DNA of 48,228 nt from Nostoc foliaceum FACHB-393 (lineage in GTDB: Bacteria > Cyanobacteriota > Cyanobacteriia > Cyanobacteriales > Nostocaceae). Of the stretch, positions 1 to 8,362 are shown one piece after another; positions within the stretch are counted from its first letter, which is position 1; every line of letters starts with the position of its first letter. The notes beneath the pieces were generated by a model that was given only the letters and a program-made list of their open reading frames with translations, did no database searches and was not told the origin of the DNA. The position numbers and the translations under genes are program-made. The stretch covers positions 1 to 48,228 of the forward strand of contig NZ_JACJTD010000052.1 of the NCBI RefSeq assembly GCF_014698505.1. The letters run 5' to 3'.

Positions 1-124
1 GATCAACTGCAAGCCAAAGTTGATCAACTCTTGGCTGAGTTAACACCATCCGTGATTATGTCCATTACTGGGTATTCCTTCATTCTTGATGCCCTATCTG
101 CCCTAAACACCATTTAAATTGGTA
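1..124 (+). mobile_element. Right part of an IS630-like element (transposase C-terminus and terminal repeat)
   Basis: Positions 1-117 read as an open frame with no start inside the window: 38 codons ending in a stop, with the C-terminal sequence SITGYSFILDALSALNTI. This resembles the end of IS630-family transposases, as I recall the family. Positions 92-124 form a terminal inverted repeat that matches the reverse complement of 48105-48137 at 28 of 33 positions and ends in TTGGTA. IS630/Tc1/mariner elements duplicate a TA, consistent with the TA at the tip. The catalytic core is absent here, so this is only an element end. Confidence 0.7.
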
Positions 125-177
125 TGAAGTAGTAAAAATTGCTCCAAGTGATTTGAAAATCACTCAAATCAAAATTT

Positions 178-219
178 GGCTCAAAAAAACTTTCAGCCAA
201 AGATGGCGTACTGTGCGTC
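178..219 (+). repeat. 42-bp inverted repeat, left arm (partner at 40092-40133)
   Basis: This 42-bp segment matches the reverse complement of 40092-40133 at 38 of 42 positions, including a perfect 17-bp block ATGGCGTACTGTGCGTC. The two arms are about 40 kb apart, or about 8.3 kb apart if the molecule is circular. Each arm is followed, reading inward, by a cluster of short direct repeats. The function is not known. A replication-origin component or an end of a large element are the two readings. Confidence 0.75.
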
Positions 220-234
220 AAAATCCCAAATTTT

Positions 235-459
235 ATTTGGTCAAAATTTGGTGCTACGTAGTTGCAAACGGTCTAAATCTGGCAACGATTTGGTCACTGA
301 CTCCCGTCAATTTTTAAAAATGTTTTTGAAACCCTTGAAAAAACTCGATTTAGCAAAAATTTGTGAGAATTCCGCAACGATTTGGTAACTATTTGGTCAG
401 ATTGCAACAGTTTGGTAAGAAAATGGTATTTTTCTGCTCCTAAAGGGCAAATATTTGGT
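235..459 (+). repeat. Iteron-like cluster of ATTTGGT repeats
   Basis: The heptamer (A/G)TTTGGT occurs seven times: at 235, 246, 288, 380, 391, 410 and 453. Two copies sit in an identical 13-mer GCAACGATTTGGT (282-294 and 374-386), and a third in GCAACAGTTTGGT (404-416). Spacing is irregular. No convincing gene lies here. Clustered direct repeats in an A/T-rich gap fit a Rep- or partition-protein binding region. This is inferred from layout only. Confidence 0.5.
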
Positions 460-470
460 GTTGTTTGGCA

Positions 471-852
471 TTAATTTAATACAAAATTAGTGACTACAAG
501 TAGAGAATGAATGTAAATTAATTGATACTGATGATGACGCTTGAACCAGGAATTTCATCTACCAAAATAATTTATCGGGTGATTCCATTTCAGCTAAAAC
601 TTTTTTTTGTTGATGCCTTCCGAAGCTGGCGCTTCTTGAAGCATGTCAAGCGCTCACGAGCAAATTTCTAGCTCTGCCATGAGGTATTGGCAGAGCTAGA
701 ACCAGTTTCAATTTGAATAAGCTCTTGAGGCTGGGGGGAGAAAAGAAAGTTACTGTTCAATGATTCTGATCTTCCCTAGCTATAAGAGCTACCCCTGCTT
801 CAAAAACTCGCCTCTACAGATAAATTTCTTAACCGAACGTATTGAAGATGGA
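471..852. other. Intergenic stretch with dispersed repeats
   Basis: No gene is supported here. The stretch holds the 16-mer GAAGCTGGCGCTTCTT (622-637), found again on the opposite strand at 36697-36712, and a perfect 13-bp-stem hairpin at 667-700. Both look like small dispersed repeats of the kind common between Nostoc genes. Confidence 0.5.
667..700. repeat. Dispersed hairpin repeat, copy 1
   Basis: Perfect hairpin: TCTAGCTCTGCCA, an 8-nt loop, then TGGCAGAGCTAGA. A second copy in inverse orientation lies at 32934-32967 with the same core CTCTGCCA...TGGCAGAG and the same loop. It has no T-run, so it is not a simple terminator. Confidence 0.75.
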
Positions 853-2277
853 CTAACCAGCAGGAGTAATGAAGAAGTTGGCAGCACTTAAAGCTAAACC
901 TGTAGAAAGTTGAGCAAATTGCACTTGTGCTACACCACCTGCTCCATCGTAATCAAAGAAGAGAGCACCTGTGTTAGTGTCGTAGATAAATCGGTTGTTA
1001 CTATCAACTGCTGCGGAACCTAAGACAAAACGATCGCCACTCAGATTACCCCAAGCTAATCCAGAACCAAAAACATCGCTAAAATATATTTTATCTTCAA
1101 ATACGTTAAAGTCTACAATACTGTCGATACCAGCATTCGCTCCATAAGAGAATTTGAAGGCATCAGCTCCATTGCCGCCGGTTAAAGTATCAGTACCATC
1201 TCCACCCACAAGGTAATCACTTCCTTCACCACCAATCAAAGTATCATTTCCAATTTGACCATATAGATCACCATATAGATAGTCATTACCATCTCCACCA
1301 TCTAAAAAGTCATTGCCCTGATCTCCAGATAAATCATCATGATCTGCTTCCCCAAAAACTATGTCGTCTCCTACACCACCATAGAGGGAATCATTACCGA
1401 AGTATCCTAATAAGTAGTCGTTACCGACTTCTCCATAGAGTTTATCGTTGCCATTCCACCCATCTAAATAGTCGTTATCAGCTCCTCCATAAAGCTCATC
1501 GTTGCCATTCCCACCAAGTAAGGTGTCGTTACCAGTTGCACCACTTAGTTTGTCATCACCGTCATTGCCGGACAGGTAATTATTTGCTTCATTACCAGTA
1601 ATTGAATTGTTCAGTTGATTGCCAGAACCACTAACAGTTATTCCTATTAATACTAAGTTCTCTACGTTCGCCCCCAAAGTATAGTCAGAACTGGCACGAA
1701 CAGTATCAATTCCCTCGTTAGCGTATTCTATAACTGTGTCATAAGTAGGGCTGTCAACAATGTAAGTATCGTTTCCTACACCTCCATAAAGGGTGTCATA
1801 ACCATCGCCTCCATTCAGGTAATCATCACCAGAGTAACCATAGAGGGTGTCGTTATTTCCTTCGCCATAAAGGGAATCATAACCATCGCCTCCATTCAGA
1901 ACATCGTTACCGTACCAGCCAAACAATTGATCATTTCCTGACTCACCAAGCAGATAATCATCTCCATTCCCACCATCTAAATAGTCGCTGTCTGCTCCTC
2001 CATAAAAAGAGTCGTTGCCATCGCCTCCATAAAGTGAATCATTGCCATTACCTCCATTGAGTTGATCGTTTCCTGCTTCGCCAAAAAGACTGTCAGAACC
2101 ATCACCACCATAGAGGTTATCATTGTCATTTCCTCCAAAGAGTTGATCGTTTCCTCCATTACCATAGAGCGTATCTTTCCCTTCATATCCGTAAATTTGA
2201 TCGGACTCAGAAGTACCATTTAGAGAGTCATCACGAGTCCAAAACCGCCACGAAGGATCACCTTTAATCAAAGCCAT
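853..2277 (-). CDS. RTX-type calcium-binding repeat protein, probably secreted
   Basis: A 474-residue protein built almost wholly of RTX nonapeptides of the form GGxGxDxLx: blocks at about residues 28-165 and 220-370, separated by a segment with VRASSDYTLGANVENLVL. Each repeat turn binds Ca2+ in the family. The last ~100 residues (DIVDFNVFEDKI-like stretch, then FFDYDGAGGVAQVQFA) resemble the C-terminal T1SS target region of such proteins, so export by a type I secretion system is expected. There is no N-terminal signal peptide, which fits type I export. The start is well fixed: AAGGAGA lies 7 nt before ATG. No enzymatic domain is present, so the role (adhesion, surface layer or matrix) is open. 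No secretion ABC transporter is encoded in this window; export would rely on another replicon. Confidence 0.9.
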   Translation of the reverse strand: MALIKGDPSWRFWTRDDSLNGTSESDQIYGYEGKDTLYGNGGNDQLFGGNDNDNLYGGDGSDSLFGEAGNDQLNGGNGNDSLYGGDGNDSFYGGADSDYLDGGNGDDYLLGESGNDQLFGWYGNDVLNGGDGYDSLYGEGNNDTLYGYSGDDYLNGGDGYDTLYGGVGNDTYIVDSPTYDTVIEYANEGIDTVRASSDYTLGANVENLVLIGITVSGSGNQLNNSITGNEANNYLSGNDGDDKLSGATGNDTLLGGNGNDELYGGADNDYLDGWNGNDKLYGEVGNDYLLGYFGNDSLYGGVGDDIVFGEADHDDLSGDQGNDFLDGGDGNDYLYGDLYGQIGNDTLIGGEGSDYLVGGDGTDTLTGGNGADAFKFSYGANAGIDSIVDFNVFEDKIYFSDVFGSGLAWGNLSGDRFVLGSAAVDSNNRFIYDTNTGALFFDYDGAGGVAQVQFAQLSTGLALSAANFFITPAG

Positions 2278-2312
2278 AACTATGTCTCCTTTTGAAAATT
2301 TGATTTGATGAT

Positions 2313-2406
2313 TTAGTGAATTTTGATGTTTGCAACTACAAGGGTAAATTCAAGTGGAAGTTCAACAGAAATAGTCTGTTGAGGTTGGAGTTTTTTTATT
2401 TTGCAT
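2313..2406 (-). pseudogene. Small conserved-looking ORF with a shift at an A7 run
   Basis: An ATG at 2406 has a strong Shine-Dalgarno (AAGGAG). It reads MQNKKTPTSTDYFC and stops. If one A is skipped in the A7 run (T7 at 2391-2397), the frame instead gives MQNKK then LQPQQTISVELPLEFTL and on to a stop at 2313, a sensible 30-residue peptide. It lies just upstream of the RTX gene on the same strand. It may be a mutated small gene, a sequencing slip in the homopolymer, or a slippage site. Confidence 0.4.
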
Positions 2407-2673
2407 AATCTTCTCCTTGTTTATTTGCTTGTGTAATTCAATAGATACAAATAAATCGGGTAGAACTAGGGGTGAATCCAAATACTTGAAGAAAATTGCC
2501 TCATCTCCTCAGCTGCCTAACATCGTCTAAAGCTTAGGTGGGGCTATTTTGCGAAATAGTCCCGACAGTGCAAGAACAGTGCGCTGCATTGGCTCCCAAA
2601 AGCATTGATTTCACCGGACTTAACAACCATTAGTAAGAAATTCTGTGCCAGCCTACTCTTGGCAAGATGATGC

Positions 2674-2974
2674 GGTTCAGCCGGGATAAGCGCAAAACAG
2701 AACACGTTGTAAAGTTCTGTAACGGACATCTTGCCAAACCCTTGATCTACGGTTGTTTCAATCCCAAGCTTTACTTTATTCCTCCAGTTGAAACATTCCC
2801 AAAAATGATTGTTGATGGGCAAGCTTGAGGGGCTATTGGGGTGAAGAGTTGATTTCCTCGTGCAAAATTTTGATTGTCCCAATATCATTTATGGGCAAGT
2901 TGGTAAATCACTAAAACACGCTCTGCAACATTTATTTACAACGTGTCCTATTTTGCGCGTATCCCGGCTGAACC
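2674..2974. repeat. 37-bp imperfect inverted repeat pair
   Basis: 2674-2710 matches the reverse complement of 2938-2974 at about 33 of 37 positions. The shared ends are TATCCCGGCTGAACC and ACAACGTGT. The arms enclose about 230 bp. It may be the remains of a small non-autonomous element. No target duplication was evident. Confidence 0.5.
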
Positions 2975-3042
2975 CCAAACAGACTCACGGCGAATACTGG
3001 CAAGGCTACCATAGGTTATTTTTCCCTATCTCCCTCTCCTGT

Positions 3043-3062
3043 CCCCCAGGAAGGGGTTTTTT
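3043..3062 (+). terminator. Weak intrinsic terminator candidate
   Basis: CCCC, a short loop, GGGG, then TTTTTT. The stem is short, and no clear plus-strand gene lies upstream. Confidence 0.3.
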
Positions 3063-3138
3063 ATTGCTCTGTGCTGATGCCTATTAGAGGCTATGGTGAG
3101 CTTTTTGGATGGAGATAATCGCACCAAAAGTTTTACGT

Positions 3139-3348
3139 CTACAAAAAATTCGTTAATGCAGGCAGGTAAACATAGGGCTGAAGGATAGAAGGTTTCCAAT
3201 TTGTAACTTGTTGAATAAATCCACCTTTATCAGCACGTTTGGAATTCCACAGTTTGTCTACTACTGGGAGATCAAGCCAATTCAGACGTTCACCTGTTAG
3301 AGAGTTAATAGGATGTGTATAAATCGAAAAGATAAACTTGGCGACTGG
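3139..3348 (-). pseudogene. C-terminal gene remnant, family unknown
   Basis: An open frame of 69 codons without a start codon runs from just after a stop at about 3350 to a TAG at 3139. It contains THPINSLTGERLNWLDLPV and later GGFIQQVTNWKPSILQPYV, which has the composition of real protein. The 5' part is missing. It lies downstream of the replication gene on the same strand. I do not recognise the family. Confidence 0.45.
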
Positions 3349-3490
3349 TTAAACTGTAATTGGAAATGAGAAAATAAGGGTCGGCTACAAAGCATTAAAA
3401 TCGATGCAATAAATAGAAAGGCAGCTTTTTTCATGTTTTTTTAAGGCACTCTGGGGTTAGAGTACCCAACCGAAAGATTAAAATGCCGTC

Positions 3491-6481
3491 TCACCCAATC
3501 ACAAAAGTTTCACAGAGGAGTGCATCTCGGTTGCCCTGCTCGTTGGTCACAGTCACAATTCCATTCTTAGAGTCGTAGTTAGTCATCTCACCTGCAAATT
3601 TGACTGACCCACCGAGCGATCGCACTTCTACCAGATGCCCAATATATAAATTGATGTTGTCGCCCTCGCTCTCAGCCTGTAGCAGCGAGATTGGGTTATC
3701 GAGAAGTTCAACCTCTTCATCCTCAGATTGACCCGACCCACTTTCTAAGTCATCCGACCCAGTTACGACCCACTCACCGGGGCAATAATCATTACTGGGT
3801 AAGACTTCCGACCCACCCGACCCAGTTATGGGGGGGTATTCCTCCTTTTGCACTGGAAGAGAAGGCAATTCAATTTTCATATCTTCCTTTTCAACGTTAC
3901 TTTCATGAAAGTTAGAAAAAGTGGGTCGGGTGGGTCGGGATGCTTGCTGTAGCTGGTTTTCTGGGTCGGAAACTGGGTCGGAACTGGGTCGGGTTTCGGT
4001 CAAACTGGGTCGGGTAACTTCAGTAATACCAATTCCTTTGAGTATAGGAATATCTTTTTTCGCAACGTTGCAGTACTTAGTACCTCTAATGGCTTTGGGG
4101 AAAAGTTGCATAAATCTTGGAGCAACTTGGTTCGCCCCTTTAACATTCTTGTCACTGGGTCGGGCTTGGTCTATCCAGCTTCTCCTGTTGCCGTCAGAGT
4201 CCATAGTTAATGTCCCGTTTTGGATATACCATTGCTCCAACCTTGACCACAAAGCGCTTACCGCTATTTCTCCACCCTCTACGTAACCTATATTGTTGGA
4301 TTCAATGAATTCAAAAAGATGATTATTTTCTTTCTGGAGATTGCGAAAAGCATCAGAAGTACAGCTATAATCTATGCCTTGTTCTATTAAATCCCTCAGC
4401 CCTTTTATCATCCTGTTTAGAAATGCTGGGGCTACGTTAGATTTAATGAAATCCAAGTCATAAACAAATCGAGAGTCAGCTTTTAACTCGTTTGGATTAT
4501 TGGGGTCAGGGTTATCGGTGAAAGTCTTTCTAAACTCTAAAACTGCAATTCTATCTTCAATTGCTTTTAGTACTCCTTGAATTGCTGGGGTTTCATTTAA
4601 GTTAAAGATACCTATTCCATTCGGCGTAAATTCTGTATGGTCTTTCCCCTTGCGTTCATAATGTAATTTGTCTCCAGTAATGAAAAGCTTTAAACTTTGA
4701 ATTCTATCAATTCTGCAAGTTTGGGCATTTTCTGAAGCCCAATTAACACGGCTACCCATTAATGGATGTAAATTAAATTTTCGACCTTCATCGTATAGCT
4801 GGAAGTCAGTCAGGGGAACAGATGTAAAGGCTTTCTCTTCCCCATAAATAGAGGACAAACACCTACGTAAAGCATCTTTACCATTAGAACCCAGACCAAC
4901 TGCTAATAATGCCCTTACCTGTCTACCCTTAAATTTTCTGACAGTTTCTAAATCAAGAGATGCGGCTACGATCCTTATAAATATCTCTTGTTGTGGCTTA
5001 TCCAAACATGATAGTAATTGCTCACAATAGGTATCATCTGCGTTAGGGTTGTACTCCACTAATGGCTTGTAAGTGTAGTAATCCTCTGGTGTGTGTGGTT
5101 TTAGTTCAACAGTAAAATCTTTTTTATCCCAAATAATTTTTAGGACTCCATTAGTGCAGTTTGTTCCGGGAGGGTTAACTAGTTCTGGGTCAATTTCTGT
5201 TCGTAGCTTCGCCCATTCAAGAACCTTTTTAACCCAGTTTGGTGTTGCATAAGGATAATCTTTTTTACCATTGGCATCTTCGATTGAGTAAGAATCGCAG
5301 AAGTCAGTAATGCGCTTACGTTCTTTGGAGTCTGGAGATAATTTGTAGTAGCTCCCAGTGTGGAAATAAAGTTCATCGTTAATAGTAATCCAATGCTTAT
5401 CTGTATATAAAGCGTGAAAAGCTTGCTGGGTAAAGTTCGTCCCTACAGAGTCATTATTTTGGACATTGGACACGCTAGCTTCTATTTCTTGCCGTTCTGC
5501 CACAGCCGCGTGGATCTCCTGCTCTAGCCTGCGGATAAACTCTGGTACTTCCATCTGCCCCAAAATTTCTTTGATATCACTTGATTTATATGGTAAGCCA
5601 GGGCAGATGTCGTGAGGGTTAATTCCGATCAATGCGATTCCTACTTCAGCCGCGCATTCTTGGCAGGTCGCAAGTTTCTTTAGTCCAGTGTCATCGGCAT
5701 CGTGCAGAAAAACGATTAATCCTATGCCTGAATCTTTCAAGAGTTGATATTCTGGGGTGATGGTTTTCTTATCCCACCCACTGCCCTGAAACGTAATTCC
5801 AGCAAGCCCATGCTCTCGACCAACTTCTACGCACCCCTCCCCTTCGTGTTGGAGTAGTGCTGAGGTTCCCGTCACAGATTTAGCGGCGGCGATCGCTTCA
5901 TCAATACGATATGCTCCCCAAGGTTCATCCCCTTTTCTCATTTCTGGAGTGCCATCTGGAAGCCTGTGCCATTGGCGGAAGGACTTATCATAACCCTTCT
6001 CTTTGATGTAATCCGCCCATTCATAGCGAATTACCCATTGGGTTTGTGAGTAAGGATAGATTGTTTGTGTTGCATTCCCTGGTATTCCCTTTGGGAGCTT
6101 GCAAGTTATGTTTTGAGTTTGGGGTATGTCAGTCGCCGCTTGGGTCAACATCACCAGTGCTAATTCACCATCTGGAATTGGCGCACTTTTGGGCAAGATT
6201 CTCTTGGGCTTCGCAGCCAAACGGTTTAGGGATGGAGTGTAATTAGCCCCTGCTCTTTCTGCCACCACTTCAGCCCAGGGTTTAATCGCCTCCCGGATGT
6301 CTTTGCACTCACACTGGTTAAAGCAGCTGTACTTCCCAGTTTCTTGGACAATGGATAAATTATGCCCACCGCAAACTGGGCAGATGTATTTATTTTTCTC
6401 TTTGGCTGGTTCTAGCTGGTCTACAAAATTGCGAATATCAAAGGAGGCGAACGCCTGTTGATTGGGGAATTGTGCAACCAT
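3491..6481 (-). CDS. Plasmid primase-helicase (P4/D5-like), probable replication protein
   Basis: A 996-residue protein. Residues 34-58 hold a zinc-binding pattern CPVC...C...C.C typical of primase N-termini. Around 255-275 a TOPRIM-like segment IVFLHDADDTG provides the acidic DxD. Around 525-540 AVGLGSNGKDALRRCL is the phosphate-binding loop of a D5-type superfamily 3 helicase (GxxxNGK form). The C-terminal ~180 residues are acidic and low-complexity, ending in a small beta-rich domain. By family it should prime and unwind plasmid DNA at the origin. The start is secure: AAGGAGG lies 9 nt upstream, and the start codon overlaps the stop of the upstream gene (TAATG), so the two are translationally coupled. 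I see no separate Rep initiator, so this is the best candidate replication gene. Confidence 0.85.
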   Translation of the reverse strand: MVAQFPNQQAFASFDIRNFVDQLEPAKEKNKYICPVCGGHNLSIVQETGKYSCFNQCECKDIREAIKPWAEVVAERAGANYTPSLNRLAAKPKRILPKSAPIPDGELALVMLTQAATDIPQTQNITCKLPKGIPGNATQTIYPYSQTQWVIRYEWADYIKEKGYDKSFRQWHRLPDGTPEMRKGDEPWGAYRIDEAIAAAKSVTGTSALLQHEGEGCVEVGREHGLAGITFQGSGWDKKTITPEYQLLKDSGIGLIVFLHDADDTGLKKLATCQECAAEVGIALIGINPHDICPGLPYKSSDIKEILGQMEVPEFIRRLEQEIHAAVAERQEIEASVSNVQNNDSVGTNFTQQAFHALYTDKHWITINDELYFHTGSYYKLSPDSKERKRITDFCDSYSIEDANGKKDYPYATPNWVKKVLEWAKLRTEIDPELVNPPGTNCTNGVLKIIWDKKDFTVELKPHTPEDYYTYKPLVEYNPNADDTYCEQLLSCLDKPQQEIFIRIVAASLDLETVRKFKGRQVRALLAVGLGSNGKDALRRCLSSIYGEEKAFTSVPLTDFQLYDEGRKFNLHPLMGSRVNWASENAQTCRIDRIQSLKLFITGDKLHYERKGKDHTEFTPNGIGIFNLNETPAIQGVLKAIEDRIAVLEFRKTFTDNPDPNNPNELKADSRFVYDLDFIKSNVAPAFLNRMIKGLRDLIEQGIDYSCTSDAFRNLQKENNHLFEFIESNNIGYVEGGEIAVSALWSRLEQWYIQNGTLTMDSDGNRRSWIDQARPSDKNVKGANQVAPRFMQLFPKAIRGTKYCNVAKKDIPILKGIGITEVTRPSLTETRPSSDPVSDPENQLQQASRPTRPTFSNFHESNVEKEDMKIELPSLPVQKEEYPPITGSGGSEVLPSNDYCPGEWVVTGSDDLESGSGQSEDEEVELLDNPISLLQAESEGDNINLYIGHLVEVRSLGGSVKFAGEMTNYDSKNGIVTVTNEQGNRDALLCETFVIG

Positions 6482-6720
6482 TACGCGATACCTCCTTGAA
6501 CATTATTTAATTTTTGACAATTACTTAATACATAAATTGGCGATTGTTTAGGTTGAGCCAGTGCATAGTTAGGCTGATGAAAGCGATCACGATCGCAAAC
6601 TGTAAATTCTCCTATTGAGTAGCACCAGTCTGGTTTACCGCAGTGGGGGCAAGGGTTCGCAATAGTTGCGAATAGCAGCTTGTTGGTAGCTGAGGTATGA
6701 AATAGCTGTTTTTTTGACAC
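6481..6720 (-). CDS. Small zinc-finger protein coupled to the primase-helicase
   Basis: 79 residues with CPHCGKPDWCYSIGEFTVC at about residues 24-42, a four-cysteine zinc-binding arrangement like the N-terminal knuckle of cyanobacterial plasmid primases. It may be a split-off or accessory nucleic-acid-binding domain of the next gene, with which it overlaps by one base (TAATG). The start is GTG, chosen because GGAGG lies 9 nt upstream. That Shine-Dalgarno lies in a hairpin (6729-6752), suggesting translational control of the replication operon. Confidence 0.7.
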   Translation of the reverse strand: MSKKQLFHTSATNKLLFATIANPCPHCGKPDWCYSIGEFTVCDRDRFHQPNYALAQPKQSPIYVLSNCQKLNNVQGGIA

Positions 6721-6728
6721 TTTACAAA

Positions 6729-6752
6729 TCCTCCATTATGTGTATTGGAGGA
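6729..6752 (-). promoter_or_regulatory. Hairpin that can hide the ribosome-binding site of the replication operon
   Basis: TCCTCCA and TGGAGGA are separated by 10 nt. On the minus strand the second arm contains GGAGG, the Shine-Dalgarno of the GTG at 6720. Pairing would sequester it. This is seen in the sequence; regulation is inferred. Confidence 0.5.
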
Positions 6753-6949
6753 ATTGGAGCTATCCCGTGGCAGTAATTTTCTAGTACAAACGTTCAAAAA
6801 TCTAATTTGCTAAAATTCTTGAAACGCTCTTTACATCTGGTGAGCCAGTATTACATTGGCTTTACACCTGATCGTGTAAGATAAAATTACTATTAGGGAT
6901 ACTAATTAGGCTGCGAAACCCAATCCCCAATTCCAATGGAATTAATTTT

Positions 6950-6986
6950 GAAAGCCCCGTTGTCCACACTGGACGAAGGGGTTTTC
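6950..6986 (-). terminator. Intrinsic terminator downstream of the 6997-7782 gene
   Basis: GAAAGCCCC...GTCC...GGAC...GGGGTTTTC forms a two-part stem with A- and T-runs on both sides, so it could work in either direction. It sits 11 bp after the stop of the minus-strand gene. Confidence 0.7.
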
Positions 6987-6996
6987 AACTTTTAGC

Positions 6997-7782
6997 CTAT
7001 TTGTATTGGGCTAACCAAGCCCTAACAAACTCGATTACTTCCCCCTCTTGAATCACAAACATAGTACCTTTTCTCCTAAGAGCCAGAATTCTCATACTTC
7101 CCACGGACGAATATAAATGTTCATTGAGATTTGAAGCCGCTCTAGTAGGAGGCCATAGGGCTAAAACTTTTGCTGTTGGCGTTTTTGTAGCTTCACGAGA
7201 AGACATTGCGAACAAGTCTCTGTTTTTGTTAAGCCACTTTTCGTAATCAGCCAACTCAAGTAGTGGACAAGGTTTCCAGGTTGTCAAACCATTCTTATCC
7301 TTCTTTCTGAGTTGTAAAGCTTCCCTGGCTTCGTTGTAGACTACCTCCCTATCTCCTATCGAACGAATGGAGATAAACAGGTGAGTTGTTCGTGGAAATC
7401 TAATAAACAAGTCAATAGGGTTTTTCTCTCCTCCCGGAAATGGAAAGATTTCTATCCCCTGGCTTTTAAACTCTTGTAAAAGTAGGTCGGTTAATTTTTC
7501 CAACCGTGCAAGTTTTTGAATGATCACCAACGGTTTGTAAGCCAATGCAAAAGCAGCCCAGGCAGCCGGATTAATGAAGCTGCCAGATACCAGCGCAGTA
7601 CCACCAACTGCTAGAGCAACAGTGGAGTAGTAATTTTTCGTCTCCCTAATCCACTTTAATGCTGCTTCGTTATGCAGGGGGAGTTGAAAATCGCTTTGTG
7701 GGTCTTTCACGGCTAACATTGGCAGCATCAAAATTAATGATGTGAAATTAATACGGGCTGTACTGATACTAATGCTTGACAC
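6997..7782 (-). CDS. Hypothetical protein with central membrane segments
   Basis: A 261-residue protein of unknown family. Residues ~52-85 (STVALAVGGTALVSGSFI and on through AAFALAYKPLVII) are hydrophobic, enough for one or two membrane helices. A basic/helical region follows, then a soluble C-terminal domain with PIDLFIRFPRTTHLFISIRS. That strand-rich segment is faintly like restriction-type or NERD-like folds, but no catalytic motif is clear. The start is uncertain: GTG at 7782 without a Shine-Dalgarno, or ATG at codon 19. It has its own terminator at 6950-6986. Confidence 0.65.
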   Translation of the reverse strand: MSSISISTARINFTSLILMLPMLAVKDPQSDFQLPLHNEAALKWIRETKNYYSTVALAVGGTALVSGSFINPAAWAAFALAYKPLVIIQKLARLEKLTDLLLQEFKSQGIEIFPFPGGEKNPIDLFIRFPRTTHLFISIRSIGDREVVYNEAREALQLRKKDKNGLTTWKPCPLLELADYEKWLNKNRDLFAMSSREATKTPTAKVLALWPPTRAASNLNEHLYSSVGSMRILALRRKGTMFVIQEGEVIEFVRAWLAQYK

Positions 7783-7926
7783 TGCATTTCTGAACTAATA
7801 GCCATTTGTTAGACTCTTTATCCAGTGCAGGCAGTATCAAACGTTTTATATAGTCATCGTCATACTGGTTTGTTTTGATTAGTCTGTTTATGTTCTGCGA
7901 TCGCTTTTCAGCTTCACAGCGATTTT

Positions 7927-8199
7927 AGCGCAATGTTGCAACATCAAGTTAGTGAGACACCTCTTTTACTCAGATACTCTTTAATTGCTTCTTCAACCGC
8001 GTCTGTAATCTGAATTTCCTGATCCGTGCAGTAGAGGCGAAACTTTTTAGCTATATCTTTTGATATTAAAGCGGTTATTTGTGAATAGTCTGGATTATTA
8101 CGTCTCCCCATGCCATTACTCATAAGATTTATTGCTTCATTTTACTGTTGCAATAACAAAACATCATTTAACACGCTGTTGCAACAGCGCAATGTTGCG
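7927..8199. promoter_or_regulatory. Cluster of GTTGCAAC palindromes (operator or centromere candidate)
   Basis: Sites: ATGTTGCAACAT (7933-7944, perfect), CTGTTGCAATAAC (around 8146-8158), GCTGTTGCAACAGC (8175-8188, perfect) and CGCAATGTTGCG (8188-8199). The 13-mer AGCGCAATGTTGC is repeated at 7927-7939 and 8186-8198. The sites flank a small RHH-like gene and lie just upstream of the ParM-like operon, the usual place for a par centromere and operator. Confidence 0.6.
7944..8123 (-). CDS. Small ribbon-helix-helix-like DNA-binding protein
   Basis: 59 residues beginning MSNGMGRRNNPDYSQITALI and continuing with a basic helix and the helix EIQITDAVEEAIKEYL. A short strand (SQITALI) followed by two helices is the shape of CopG/Arc-type RHH repressors. 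It is transcribed away from the ParM-like gene. Its stop codon overlaps the palindrome at 7933-7944, and more copies of that palindrome lie upstream of its start. It may repress itself and the divergent operon, or act as the centromere-binding partner of the actin-like protein. No strong Shine-Dalgarno is seen. Confidence 0.6.
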   Translation of the reverse strand: MSNGMGRRNNPDYSQITALISKDIAKKFRLYCTDQEIQITDAVEEAIKEYLSKRGVSLT

Positions 8200-8266
8200 T
8201 TAGCATAACATTAGCAAGCCAAAAAACGACGCAGAACAGAGGTGATAGAAGCCGGAAAGCGAAGTG

Positions 8267-8359
8267 ATGGCAAGCCCCAAACTGGATATTTGGATTTATC
8301 GTGATTTGCCTAAAAATCAACGCCAAGCCAGAAAAATCAAGACTTTAACAATCATCTGA
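8267..8359 (+). CDS. Possible 30-residue basic peptide ahead of the ParM-like gene
   Basis: MASPKLDIWIYRDLPKNQRQ plus ten residues, ending 3 bp before the start of the next gene, with GGAAAG upstream. The tight spacing and basic composition make a leader peptide possible. It could equally be chance. Confidence 0.25.
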   Translation: MASPKLDIWIYRDLPKNQRQARKIKTLTII

Positions 8360-8362
8360 ACC

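Larger units (their letters stand above)
2407..3138. other. Long intergenic region without a supported gene
   Basis: Short open frames occur on both strands, but none has a convincing start or recognisable sequence. It contains an imperfect 37-bp inverted repeat (2674-2710 against 2938-2974) and a weak terminator-like hairpin at 3043-3062. It looks like decayed mobile DNA. Confidence 0.45.

Noticed and set aside
176..388. 70-residue frame in the left repeat region
   Set aside because: It overlaps the 42-bp arm and the ATTTGGT repeats and lacks a ribosome site; the repeats explain the sequence better.
2544..2888. 114-residue minus-strand frame
   Set aside because: No recognisable family, no ribosome site, and it spans one arm of an inverted repeat.
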